Source: Sporomusa sphaeroides DSM 2875 (GTDB lineage Bacteria; Bacillota; Negativicutes; Sporomusales; Sporomusaceae). From it: 64,000 bases of DNA. A model generated the notes under the pieces. The model had not been told where the DNA came from. It did no database searches and saw only the letters and a program-made list of their open reading frames with translations. The stretch is from contig NZ_CP146991.1 in NCBI RefSeq assembly GCF_001941975.2, forward strand, positions 4,705,501 to 4,769,500, written 5' to 3'. Below, one piece after another: positions 51,948 through 59,836 of this stretch (position 1 is the stretch's first letter; each line of letters opens with the position of its first letter). A program made the translations under genes and the position numbers.

Positions 51948-52466
51948 ATGCAAGAATACAGTAGTAAAAATGCTTTAATTGACGAGATAAAGAAAACAGC
52001 TAATTTATTTATTGGTGAATTTGAGGATATTTCGGAAGCCAATAAAGATACTCGTTATCAGGAAGTAGATCGCACTCCACAAGAAATCATTGCTTATCAA
52101 CTTGGCTGGATGGGGCTGCTTCGCAGTTGGGATAGCAAAGAGCATGAGGGAAAAGAAGTTATTACCCCTGAACCCGGCTATAAGTGGAATCAATTGGGCG
52201 CACTATATCAAAGCTTTTATGACAAGTATCGGGACAAATCCCTGGCGCAGCTTCAGCAATTGTTTGTTGATGTGGTGGATTCACTTATTGAATGGCTGAA
52301 TGGCTTTAGTGATGAAGAATTATTCAAGCCCGGCGGTAGAAAATGGGCTGCATCGACAAGCTCGAACTGGCCTGTATGGAAATGGGTACACATTAATACC
52401 GTTGCTCCGTTTAAGTCTTTCCGTACTAAAATACGGAAATGGAAAAAAATACATGCGGCAAAGTAA
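51948..52466 (+). CDS. ClbS/DfsB-family four-helix protein
   Basis: A 172-residue protein with the DUF1706/ClbS pattern: an N-terminal helix, then RTPQEIIAYQLGWMGLL, then EPGYKWNQLGALYQSFY, and near the end WPVWKWVHINTVAPFKSFRTKIR (parts quoted). ClbS protects colibactin producers by opening the toxin's cyclopropane; most relatives have no known substrate. AGAAAGGAC precedes the ATG. A large palindrome lies just upstream, which suggests regulated expression. Confidence 0.8.
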   Translation: MQEYSSKNALIDEIKKTANLFIGEFEDISEANKDTRYQEVDRTPQEIIAYQLGWMGLLRSWDSKEHEGKEVITPEPGYKWNQLGALYQSFYDKYRDKSLAQLQQLFVDVVDSLIEWLNGFSDEELFKPGGRKWAASTSSNWPVWKWVHINTVAPFKSFRTKIRKWKKIHAAK

Positions 52467-52561
52467 AGTGGCTGCTCCCCCTGCCCCACCCCTTGTGTCC
52501 GGCTAATATTGACACTCACGATGAGAAGTTGCAAGTTTTCCGGGTTGTTATATAGGCACTC

Positions 52562-52628
52562 TAAAAAAAAGAACCCGGCACACTGGCCGGGTAGCATAGA
52601 GGAGTATATGTAAACCATAATATGGAAT
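52562..52628 (-). ncRNA. Candidate small RNA, family copy 2
   Basis: On the minus strand the conserved block 52686-52635 ends in TATAAT; the body contains ACTCCTCTATG, and hairpin CCCGGC/GCCGGG (52591-52574) is followed by TTCTTTTTTTT. Close to copy 3 in body and terminator; shares the promoter block with copy 1. Confidence 0.45.
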
Positions 52629-52687
52629 GTTTTTATTATATATTCCTATTTTTATAATTTCCTTAGAAAAGGTTGGAAAGAATTAAT

Positions 52688-52735
52688 AAAAAAAGGCTGC
52701 CTACCAGGGAACGAACCCGGTGGGCAGCTTTTTTA
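52688..52735. terminator. Bidirectional terminator with a shared loop motif
   Basis: AAAAAAAGGCTGCC/GGCAGCTTTTTT enclosing ACCAGGGAACGAACCCGGT. A very similar loop occurs in the terminators at 25170-25203 and 54525. Confidence 0.75.
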
Positions 52736-52958
52736 GGAAGAGATTACTTAAAGGCTGATTTAATATTACATCAAAAATTCGGCTTTAGTGTTATAGATTG
52801 GTAAAAATTATGTTAATTTAGTGCCAGATTCAGCGCAGTTCCATTGTCACCGGCCAGGTGCGGACGATAACGGCCTGTATTTGCTGCCCGCTCCTTTTTT
52901 GTATATTATTCAAGATGTGAGTAAAGCTAGTTTCAGCAATAAGTTTAGGGGGATTTTT

Positions 52959-53486
52959 ATGAGCAATAGTTTTATCATGTGGTCATTAGCTTTACTTCCT
53001 TGGTTGTCTCTTTTTTTTATGAGAAAAGAAGAGATAAAGCGTTGGATGCCGGTTGCCTTGTTTGCTGTTGTGCTGACTACTATAATTGGCGACATTGGAA
53101 TTGGTCTAGGCGTTTGGGCTACCCGAGAATCAACATATCCTTTTAACGAGATGCTACCGTATTTTTACGGAACAATGCCTGTATTAACAATTTGGGTTTT
53201 TAAGTTTACATATGGACACTTCTGGCCATATATGATTACAAATACAATCCTTGATATAGTTTTTAATTTTTTTATCCTAGATTACTTTTTACCGAGTAGA
53301 GGTATTGTCGACTTCAACATGTCCCCATTTTTATCCCTGCCCGTAACATTGTTGCATGCGGTAGTAATTTATGGCTACCAAATGTGGCAGGACGATGCAC
53401 TACTTGCTACCAATCGTCTTACTGAACACAACATTCAACCAGCAACGGCGAAGCCTTCGGTACAACAACCAAAAGATGATGAATAG
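52959..53486 (+). CDS. CBO0543-family integral membrane protein
   Basis: A 175-residue protein with about five hydrophobic helices, a Trp/Phe-rich core (FYGTMPVLTIWVFKFTYG) and a soluble C-terminal tail. The order and the WPYMITN segment match the CBO0543 family of small clostridial membrane proteins. The ATG at 52959 follows AGGGGG; upstream frame to 52821 lacks a site. A terminator follows. Function unknown. Confidence 0.7.
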   Translation: MSNSFIMWSLALLPWLSLFFMRKEEIKRWMPVALFAVVLTTIIGDIGIGLGVWATRESTYPFNEMLPYFYGTMPVLTIWVFKFTYGHFWPYMITNTILDIVFNFFILDYFLPSRGIVDFNMSPFLSLPVTLLHAVVIYGYQMWQDDALLATNRLTEHNIQPATAKPSVQQPKDDE

Positions 53487-53523
53487 CTTATATCAATTAC
53501 ATTCCCCGGTACTTCTCTTGCAT

Positions 53524-53555
53524 ATCAAGCCATCGCAGAAATACGATGGCTTGAT
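53524..53555 (+). terminator. Rho-independent terminator
   Basis: ATCAAGCCATCG/CGATGGCTTGAT with an eight-base loop, then TTTTGCTGC. Confidence 0.8.
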
Positions 53556-53634
53556 TTTGCTGCTTTACATGAGTTTTATTAGTAGTCATAAGTAAATCGA
53601 AGTAGATACAAGTAAATTGCATCCAGGGACTAAA

Positions 53635-53874
53635 TTATTTCTCTACAAACCATTTATTGTCAACACAAAACAAGTAAACCTGCTTGCCAGCAATTCTGCA
53701 TGTGTACCTCATGCCATGTCCGCCAACCTTTAAGGATGCTGCTATTCGAACGTCCAGTACGCGGTCAACCTCAAACTTGCGACCGTCTTCCCAATGCAGG
53801 TAGAGAGGCTTTATTTTTCCATCCTCGCCATGGTAAGCGGTTATACCGATAGATATTTTATTTTTGTTTTCCAT
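53635..53874 (-). CDS. Small conserved-looking protein under probable LexA control
   Basis: A 79-residue protein starting MENKNKISIGITAYHGEDGK, beta-rich with two cysteines (RYTCRIAGKQVYLFCVDNKW). It resembles a group of 70-90-residue clostridial proteins often seen near error-prone polymerase genes; this recollection is not checked. The ATG at 53874 follows GAGGTG. Two GAAC-N4-GTTC-like boxes lie just upstream. Longer readings run into the small RNA locus and are not real. Confidence 0.6.
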   Translation of the reverse strand: MENKNKISIGITAYHGEDGKIKPLYLHWEDGRKFEVDRVLDVRIAASLKVGGHGMRYTCRIAGKQVYLFCVDNKWFVEK

Positions 53875-53890
53875 GTCACACCTCACTATA

Positions 53891-53926
53891 GAACATGTGT
53901 TCATCATCAGTACGGAACACATGTTT
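53891..53926 (-). promoter_or_regulatory. Tandem LexA (SOS) boxes
   Basis: GAACATGTGTTC (53891-53902) is a perfect Firmicute LexA box, and GAACACATGTTT (53915-53926) differs by one base. They are 24 bases apart, about two helical turns, and a TATAGT -10-like hexamer lies next to the first. Confidence 0.7.
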
Positions 53927-53953
53927 GAGGTTGACAAGTGGGAATACGTAGAA

Positions 53954-54018
53954 ATAAAAAGAACCCGGCACACTGGCCGGGTAGCATAGAGGAATATATG
54001 TAAGCCATAATATGGAAT
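53954..54018 (-). ncRNA. Candidate small RNA, family copy 3
   Basis: On the minus strand the conserved block 54076-54025 ends in TATAAT; the body contains ATTCCTCTATG; hairpin CCCGGC/GCCGGG (53981-53964) is followed by TTCTTTTTATTT. Almost identical to copy 2. Confidence 0.45.
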
Positions 54019-54092
54019 GCTTTTATTATAGATTCCCATTTTTATAATTTCTTTAGAAAAGGTTGGTAAAATAAAACCGCACCCCGGAAAGC

Positions 54093-54110
54093 CCCAGGCC
54101 GAAGCCTGGG
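54093..54110 (-). terminator. Hairpin after the 64-residue gene
   Basis: CCCAGGC/GCCTGGG with a TTCG tetraloop on the minus strand; no T-tract directly after, so termination is uncertain. Confidence 0.45.
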
Positions 54111-54129
54111 AAGGTGGTTAATAAGTCAC

Positions 54130-54324
54130 TTATTCATTTTCCTTTTCTTTATGCATATTAATAAAACGATGGACAATTTCAGTTTGCAATTCCTTGAGAT
54201 ATTGGCTTTCTTTTACATTATTTTTACTATAATCGCGCTTTGTCGTTTTATTATACTTAAGCTGCTCTAAACATAAACGAGCTAGTTCCTGGTCAGAATG
54301 ATTTTTAAAATAGCTTTCTGCCAT
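54130..54324 (-). CDS. 64-residue helical hypothetical protein
   Basis: Starts MAESYFKNHSDQELARL at ATG 54324 behind a run of seven Gs. It is charged and helical (KTTKRDYSKNNVKESQYL), with a C-terminal KEKENE. Not recognised. Confidence 0.5.
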   Translation of the reverse strand: MAESYFKNHSDQELARLCLEQLKYNKTTKRDYSKNNVKESQYLKELQTEIVHRFINMHKEKENE

Positions 54325-54524
54325 AGTTAACCCCCCCAAAATTCATTTATATAATATATCACATTAAATCTAACTGTAATTATAACGTATTTTAAAATAT
54401 AAATAAAACAAAAAAAGCCCATCCTCGGCAATGGCTGAGAGATAGGTAAATCCGCTTTCAAACTGCCTCATGAAAGTAAATTAACGCTTTTGTGTTAAAT
54501 CCACAAGTGGACAAAATGAAAAAG

Positions 54525-54553
54525 TCGCCCACCAGGACGAACCCGGCAGGCGA
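54525..54553 (-). terminator. Terminator after tRNA-fMet
   Basis: TCGCC...GGCGA with the shared ACCAGG/CCCGG loop, followed on the minus strand by CTTTTTCATTTT. Confidence 0.75.
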
Positions 54554-54563
54554 TAGAATTTCG

Positions 54564-54639
<76 letters not shown>

Positions 54640-54725
54640 ATGATTGTTTATTGTTAACTTTTTATTTAAACTCATCTCTATTATATCACACTTCACACGA
54701 AATTATTACAATTTCCAAAAATAAA

Positions 54726-54758
54726 AGCCCACTCCCAGCCGTCGGCCAAGAGTGGGCT
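54726..54758 (-). terminator. Terminator of the fibronectin-III protein gene
   Basis: AGCCCACTC/GAGTGGGCT followed on the minus strand by TTTTAT. Confidence 0.85.
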
Positions 54759-54765
54759 AATTCTA

Positions 54766-55686
54766 CTACGCTATAGGAATCACTTCAAAGCTGCTGATTT
54801 TTTCGTAAAACAAATACTCTTTGCTACTTTGAATACCTTTGTCAAATGCATAGCATGAGTTACCGGTTCCAATTGATCGATTGCACCAGGTTATGAAATC
54901 ATTTGCAACAGCCTTAGTGACTTTATATTCCCGTTCGCTAGAATCAATCATAGTAACGCGGAGTATAGCCTGCCCATCATCTGCTTCTGGTAAAGCTGAA
55001 GCTTCATTGGAATTACCACTTTCTTCACCTGCCATTATTGCTGTAACTACATAATAGTAAGTTGTACCGTTTTCAACGTCGGTGTCTACATAGCTATTCC
55101 CGGAGATATTGGCAGCAATTATTTCGTATGGGCCGGCCGTTGTGGTAGCTCGCTTTACATTGTAACCAGTGGCACCGGTGACTGACTCCCATATAAGGGT
55201 TACCTGGGAATCGCCTGCATTGGCGGTTAGATTGACGGATATTGGATGCACTAAATATCCATCGGAGTCGATGTCGATGGCATCTAGTGTGCACCAACGT
55301 TCATCTCTTATTAAATTTTTAGTTATAACTTTTATGACATGCACATCTTTACTAAGATTTACATATTCAAAATTTAACACTGTTAGGTTTCCAGGGTCTG
55401 CATACTGATGAACCATACCCACAAATGTATTATCTAGATAAACCTCTGCACTACCATTTTGCGGACGACCAGGGGATGAAGGACCTAATAATCGTACCTT
55501 ACTACCATAAAAATTTATTTGCATTTCATTATCGTTAGTAGAGGAATAAGTACGAGTAGACTTATAATCAGCAGTTACATCCGTCCTGAAAGACCAATCG
55601 CCTGTATATTTTATTCTTGAATCTCTTTCATCATAACGTCTCCATCCTGCTTCTGGCGCTGTTAACGGTTGCCCTATTGTTGCCAT
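54766..55686 (-). CDS. Phage-tail-like protein with a fibronectin type III domain
   Basis: A 306-residue protein without signal peptide. Residues about 10-145 form a jelly-roll-like carbohydrate-binding-type domain (YTGDWSFRTDV, GSAEVYLDNTFVGMV, HVIKVITKNL). Residues about 150-235 are a fibronectin type III domain (TANAGDSQVTLIWESVTG, YNVKRATTTAGPY, TYYYVVTA). The end is DUF2922-like. Such proteins are tail or baseplate decorations of phages. The ATG at 55686 follows GGAGG. It starts the decayed prophage module. A bacterial surface role is less likely for lack of a signal. Confidence 0.65.
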   Translation of the reverse strand: MATIGQPLTAPEAGWRRYDERDSRIKYTGDWSFRTDVTADYKSTRTYSSTNDNEMQINFYGSKVRLLGPSSPGRPQNGSAEVYLDNTFVGMVHQYADPGNLTVLNFEYVNLSKDVHVIKVITKNLIRDERWCTLDAIDIDSDGYLVHPISVNLTANAGDSQVTLIWESVTGATGYNVKRATTTAGPYEIIAANISGNSYVDTDVENGTTYYYVVTAIMAGEESGNSNEASALPEADDGQAILRVTMIDSSEREYKVTKAVANDFITWCNRSIGTGNSCYAFDKGIQSSKEYLFYEKISSFEVIPIA

Positions 55687-55785
55687 TTCACATTCCTCCA
55701 AATTAATTATTTTGAAACCCGATATAGCCAAGGACCTTTTAATTAACTGTGTGTTTCCCGCATATCGGCCTTCATTTATATACAT

Positions 55786-56269
55786 TCAAACCAGTCGACT
55801 TTTTAAACGCCTCAACGCTCTATTTTTTATTTGGCTTACTGCCTGTACCGTAATTCCTAATACTTGAGCAATGCATGCCAACTTACGCCCATATACAAAA
55901 ATATGAATTAGTACAAGTAGCTGCCGCTGCGGTAATTCCTGCAATGCCGCCAGCATCCTTTCAATTTTTTCCTTTATACCAGCTCAGCCTGTGGATCATC
56001 GGGAGCTGCCACATACTCAATCGCCTTGTCCCCCTGGCATTCCATTTGCTTGCGCTTTGCTTCTTTTCGCCAAAGATTTAACAGGCCAAACTTAACCCGG
56101 CTTTCGAGATAGCCAGCCAACGGACTCCTAAGTCGGGATTGAAGTTATACAAGGCTTGCAGCAAGGCCAACCAGGCTTCGGATTCGGCATCCGGAACTGA
56201 GCGCCTATAAATACCTGCGTATTTCTTAACTAGTGGTTTGAATTGTTGACAAATAAGGTGCTTGTCTAT
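55786..56269 (-). pseudogene. Phage-type sigma-70 family factor, frameshifted
   Basis: The reading is broken into three frames: FKPLVKKYAGIYRRSVPD...YNFNPDLG, then LAGYLESRVKFGLLNLWRKE, then ELPQRQLLVLIHIFVYGR...VLGITVQAVSQIKNRAL. Together they form sigma region 2 and a region 4 helix-turn-helix. Shifts fall near 56130 and 55985. GGGAGG is followed by ATA where the start ATG should be. It is a dead copy of a small sigma factor like those that control late genes in some Firmicute phages. Confidence 0.75.
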
Positions 56270-56373
56270 CTGAATCGCCTCCCAAAATAAAATAAGCCCC
56301 CGGTTTTCCCGAGAGCTCAAAAATCATTTGCGTTAACAAATACGCATCGGCTACAGTGCCAATAATCCACATA

Positions 56374-56400
56374 GTCCGCTCTTCTTACGAGCGGATTTTT
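56374..56400 (+). terminator. Terminator-like hairpin before the phospholipase gene
   Basis: TCCGCTC/GAGCGGA with a seven-base loop, then TTTTTC on the plus strand. No plus-strand gene precedes it here, so it may be a remnant. Confidence 0.5.
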
Positions 56401-56488
56401 CATGATAAAAATTCAGTCAATTTAATAGGGATTTTATTCCTTTCTGTCGAAGAACGACTATATTTGAATTTTGATGGGAGTGATAATT

Positions 56489-57580
56489 ATGCCACAACCT
56501 TTGACGCACTTTTTTGTTGCTAGTGATGGCACTCAAAGAGTTTTTCCAGATTTATGGAATGAGTATTCCAATGTTATTGCGCTAGGTTCATTTGGTCCCG
56601 ATTTATTTTATGTCAAAGACTTAATATCCAACCGTATCTTGAATATGTCTATGTCGAACGAATGGGAGGCATTATCAGATGCATTTCATCGTTGCAACTC
56701 TTTTACCCTGTTTACATGGCTACTTAATAATATTAAATCTCGTCACAACGATAATTATAGCGAACAAAGGTTGTTAAAAGCGTTTGCCTACGGATACTAT
56801 TCTCATGTTGTTACAGATTGCCTTATTCATCCTTTTGTATATAGAACAACTCAGGATCATTGGACACTTCATAGCCCAGAATCTAATTATAAAGCCCACA
56901 AAGAGTTGGAAACTCAAATTGATAATATCCTTTTGCTAAGAAAAACTGATTATAAATTATCTCGCTTTGACCCTGTCTTTGGATTGCAGGACAAGGATGA
57001 TAACGACAAGTTGCACATGACCCTCGCAATCTTGCTAAACGAAGGAATCAAAGCATCGTACAGTCAAGACATTGACTGGGATTATTATTTTGGTCGATAC
57101 AATATTAATTCTGATAATCATCCAATACATGATGCATATAAAGATTATGAAGCAGAAATCAATTTTACGAAACAAGGAATTAAACTTATCAGGAAAAATA
57201 TTAATGGATTTATAACAGGCAATATACAGATTACCGAAAGTGATTCTCCTCATATCTTTAATAGCGAACGAAAAAGATGGTTTGCCTCGTCCTCAAATGA
57301 CCAACTGAACTTTAGCGTAGATGATCTTTACGAGATGGCCGTCACCACAACGTCTGACGTAATAACGGCGTCGGAAAGGTTCTTTTCATCTTGCTCTGAA
57401 AATTCCATGGATTTTTTTCTGAACGAAGAGACTATTACCGCCTATCTTAAAAATGACTTCAATTTAGATACCGGACTTCCATCCAGTAACAATCAAAATC
57501 AATCGTTGCTTTCCCAAGACGCTAATACTCGTTATGCATTTGGCGTAGAGCAATTACACCAGTTATATTCAATGGGTTAA
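56489..57580 (+). CDS. Zinc-dependent phospholipase C-like (PLPC) protein
   Basis: A 363-residue protein. The N-terminal 180 residues carry the Zn_dep_PLPC pattern: MPQPLTHFFVA, GSFGPDLFYVKD, then FAYGYYSHVVTDCLIHPF with paired His/Asp ligands, and HKELETQID. No signal peptide is seen, so a cytoplasmic place is likely. The substrate is not known for such cytoplasmic clostridial members. GGGAGTG precedes the ATG at 56489. The IS3 element begins 25 bases after the stop. Confidence 0.75.
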   Translation: MPQPLTHFFVASDGTQRVFPDLWNEYSNVIALGSFGPDLFYVKDLISNRILNMSMSNEWEALSDAFHRCNSFTLFTWLLNNIKSRHNDNYSEQRLLKAFAYGYYSHVVTDCLIHPFVYRTTQDHWTLHSPESNYKAHKELETQIDNILLLRKTDYKLSRFDPVFGLQDKDDNDKLHMTLAILLNEGIKASYSQDIDWDYYFGRYNINSDNHPIHDAYKDYEAEINFTKQGIKLIRKNINGFITGNIQITESDSPHIFNSERKRWFASSSNDQLNFSVDDLYEMAVTTTSDVITASERFFSSCSENSMDFFLNEETITAYLKNDFNLDTGLPSSNNQNQSLLSQDANTRYAFGVEQLHQLYSMG

Positions 57581-57660
57581 GTTTAGCAACATACATTCTA
57601 AAAATGAAAACTCCCCATCTACTAGACCGCATCCCAAGAAACAGACATTGAGAGAAAACG

Positions 57661-57694
57661 CCCCCTGTTGTAGGATAGAAACTACGACAGGGGG
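57661..57694 (+). promoter_or_regulatory. Hairpin hiding the transposase ribosome binding site
   Basis: CCCCCTGTTGTAG pairs with CTACGACAGGGGG (one G-U pair, eight-base loop). The second arm contains the GGGGGTG site of orfA, whose ATG is at 57702. Confidence 0.7.
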
Positions 57695-57701
57695 TGATTG
57701 C

Positions 57702-57992
57702 ATGAAAAGGCAATATACGCACATCAAAATAATGGAACCAGAGATAATCGCCATGCGTGAGCAAGGCAAAACACGCCAGGAAATAGCAGATGCACTGGGA
57801 CTCACAAAGGTACAAATCAAAAATTGGGTACGGCGTTATAACAAGGAACCGGAATTTTTCATATCTAAAAAGCAAGGAAGACCGCGCACATCACCATTCA
57901 CAAAACAGCGTGAAATGGATCTGCGCATTAAAGAATTGGAACGGGAAGTGGATTTGTATCGATCTTTTCTTCAAGCTGCTGGAAGGGTGTGA
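57702..57992 (+). CDS. IS3-family transposase OrfA
   Basis: A 96-residue DNA-binding protein with a helix-turn-helix (TRQEIADALGLTKVQIKNWV) and a C-terminal leucine-zipper-like helix (LRIKELEREVDLYRSFL). It recognises the element ends. The start at ATG 57702 is behind GGGGGTG. The last codon is GTG and the stop overlaps the orfB start. Confidence 0.9.
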   Translation: MKRQYTHIKIMEPEIIAMREQGKTRQEIADALGLTKVQIKNWVRRYNKEPEFFISKKQGRPRTSPFTKQREMDLRIKELEREVDLYRSFLQAAGRV

Positions 57993-58906
57993 ATGCAAAA
58001 ATCAAATATGCAGCGATGGAAGCAAACAAAGAGAAGTATCCGGTTACGTTTATGTGCAGGTTCTTCGAAGTATCTCGTAGCGGGTATTACGCATGGAGAA
58101 AAAGAAGGGACCGACTGGATCGGGACATGCCAATGAGCAAGCTGATCGCTCAGTGCCAGCAGGAAACAAAAGAAACCTACGGTTACAGACGCGTCAGGCT
58201 GTGGCTGTTACAAAAACACTGCCTTGTTGTCAATCACAAGGCAGTACTTCGGGTGATGCGTAAGTATGGCCTGCTCTCGTCCATTCGCCGCCCTCGTCCG
58301 CTGTACCAACGGCAACAGCGGATGAACATCTATGAGAACAAACTGAACAGGGATTTCCATGCAGACAGGCCAAACCAAAAATGGGTAACAGATATCAGTT
58401 ATATACACACCGGCGAGGGGACACTCTACTTGTCGGCTATCAAGGATTTGTATGACGATTTCATCGTTGCCTACGATATGGGAACCATACAAGACAATGC
58501 TCTGGTTTATCGAACCATTCAAAAAGCAAAAAAGGAGGTCGCTGATGGACTGATCCTCCACAGCGACCAAGGGTTCCAATATACCTCGCACGGCTATTTG
58601 AACCTAACCAAACAGTACGGCATTCTGCCGTCCATGTCAAGAGCGGCGACACCTCTGGACAATGCCCCTGCTGAAAACTTCTTCGGCATTCTGAAAACCG
58701 AGTGCATCTACCGTCAGAAAATTCAGACCATCCACCAAGCACGTCATCTCATTGACCAATACATCCACTTCTACAACTTCGAACGCATCAAGACAAAAAA
58801 TGGCCATACTCCCTTTCAAATCAGGAGCGGTGGCCGTGTAATTCTAAGCTATCCTACGACAGGGCGTTTCCTGCCTGTCTATTTCCACGGGAGCGGTCTA
58901 CTTTAG
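57989..58906 (+). CDS. IS3-family transposase OrfB
   Basis: A 305-residue DDE integrase-type transposase: HTH_21 part (ETKETYGYRRVRLWL), then rve domain with Asp in KWVTDISYIHTG, Asp in ILHSDQGFQYTS and Glu in APAENFFGILKTE. It starts at GTG 57989, overlapping the orfA stop in GTGTGA, so translational coupling is more direct than the usual frameshift. The gene is intact. Confidence 0.92.
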   Translation: MNAKIKYAAMEANKEKYPVTFMCRFFEVSRSGYYAWRKRRDRLDRDMPMSKLIAQCQQETKETYGYRRVRLWLLQKHCLVVNHKAVLRVMRKYGLLSSIRRPRPLYQRQQRMNIYENKLNRDFHADRPNQKWVTDISYIHTGEGTLYLSAIKDLYDDFIVAYDMGTIQDNALVYRTIQKAKKEVADGLILHSDQGFQYTSHGYLNLTKQYGILPSMSRAATPLDNAPAENFFGILKTECIYRQKIQTIHQARHLIDQYIHFYNFERIKTKNGHTPFQIRSGGRVILSYPTTGRFLPVYFHGSGLL

Positions 58907-58931
58907 ATAGGGAGTTTTCATTCGCGCCTTA

Positions 58932-59174
58932 TTATTTATCCAGCACAATCCAATCATGCGCAAGTAAGTCTGCCTGCTCCGGGCTCCATGGAACAAAAAA
59001 ATCAGGCGTTTTTAGCCCAATAAACGCCAACAATGGACTCTCGTTAATTGCCATATTAACCTTAACCGAATAACCATAGGGATTTATTAGTAGTAGGAAC
59101 CGTGCATTCCCCCATACTGCACGAGCAATCTTATGGTCACTTTTCAAAGCAAGTAAAGCTTGTCCAAAGTCCAC
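58932..59174 (-). CDS. DUF2829 / Tad2-like small protein
   Basis: An 80-residue protein: FGQALLALKSDHKIARAVW, then FLLLINPYG, then LLAFIGLKTPDFFVPWSPEQADLLAHDWIVL (parts quoted). This is the DUF2829 pattern (xFGxALxxLK...VPW..sQxDxLAxDW). Tad2, an anti-Thoeris protein that soaks up the 1''-3' gcADPR signal, belongs to this family. The GTG at 59174 follows AAGGAGG. It lies in the prophage module, where such counter-defence genes are common; activity is not shown. Confidence 0.75.
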   Translation of the reverse strand: MDFGQALLALKSDHKIARAVWGNARFLLLINPYGYSVKVNMAINESPLLAFIGLKTPDFFVPWSPEQADLLAHDWIVLDK

Positions 59175-59191
59175 AATAATATCCTCCTTGT

Positions 59192-59509
59192 TTATCGTGC
59201 TAACAAATATCCCCCAACTCCAGCCCCCACAATCCAAAACAGCCGCTCCTTTTTCCGGGCGGACTTTTCTTTGTCTATCTCTTTTTTATAAACTGCAGCC
59301 TGTTTTTCAAGCTCCTGGTTAGCAATCAGCCGGGCCTGGGCGTTGGCCATGTCGGTCACATCGATCCGGGCTGTAGTAACTGATGACAACCGCAACTCCC
59401 CATTCTCCCCTAGGGACACCTCCGACTGGCCGGTCTGATTTGGCACTTCCACTTCCTTGCCGTCAATGATAGCTATAATCTTCCCTTCACGCTCCACGAA
59501 CTGCAGCAC
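59192..59509 (-). CDS. Phage small protein with C-terminal membrane anchor
   Basis: A 105-residue protein: a beta-rich N-terminal part (VEREGKIIAIIDGKEVEVP), a charged helix (KQAAVYKKEIDKEKSARKKER) and a C-terminal hydrophobic stretch (LFWIVGAGVGGYLLA). The GTG start lacks a clear ribosome binding site, so translation may be coupled to the preceding gene. Placement before the endolysin-side genes suggests a lysis or morphogenesis role. Not recognised. Confidence 0.5.
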   Translation of the reverse strand: MLQFVEREGKIIAIIDGKEVEVPNQTGQSEVSLGENGELRLSSVTTARIDVTDMANAQARLIANQELEKQAAVYKKEIDKEKSARKKERLFWIVGAGVGGYLLAR

Positions 59510-59530
59510 CGCGCCCGGCTGCGATGGCGC

Positions 59531-59761
59531 TTAAACCACTACTTCCCGGATAGTTTCCGTGTTGGTGTGAATGACCTGCGGCGGCGGTGCTGTAGTTATG
59601 ACGGTTGGCTGCGCAGCCTGGCTTTTGATGTGCTGCTTCCAGTCCCGGTATTCTTGGTTTCCCCAAATCAATAGGGCCAGCACAGCGGCCAGTCCTACAA
59701 AGTATTTCCAGTTCGATCTGATAAAGGTTAATACCCCTTGTTTAATTTCGTTAGTGTCCAT
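59531..59761 (-). CDS. Phage small single-span membrane protein
   Basis: A 76-residue protein with a membrane helix near residues 20-34 (FVGLAAVLALLIWG) and a Pro/Thr-rich external tail (PTVITTAPPPQVIHTNTE). The arrangement resembles phage spanins or holin helpers. Translation signals are weak. It lies 21 bases before the next small gene. Confidence 0.5.
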   Translation of the reverse strand: MDTNEIKQGVLTFIRSNWKYFVGLAAVLALLIWGNQEYRDWKQHIKSQAAQPTVITTAPPPQVIHTNTETIREVVV

Positions 59762-59836
59762 GATAACACGCTACTTTGAAGGTAATTTTTGGTTTTTGTC
59801 GAAGTGTAACAACACCTTTAGAACTGGAAGGTTGAT

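Larger units (their letters stand above)
57605..58920 (+). mobile_element. IS3-family insertion sequence
   Basis: Imperfect terminal repeats TGAAAACTCCCCATCTA at 57605 and TGAAAACTCCCTATCTA (reversed) ending 58920, each followed by TAGACCGC. They bracket an orfA/orfB pair. I see no clear target duplication. Confidence 0.88.
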
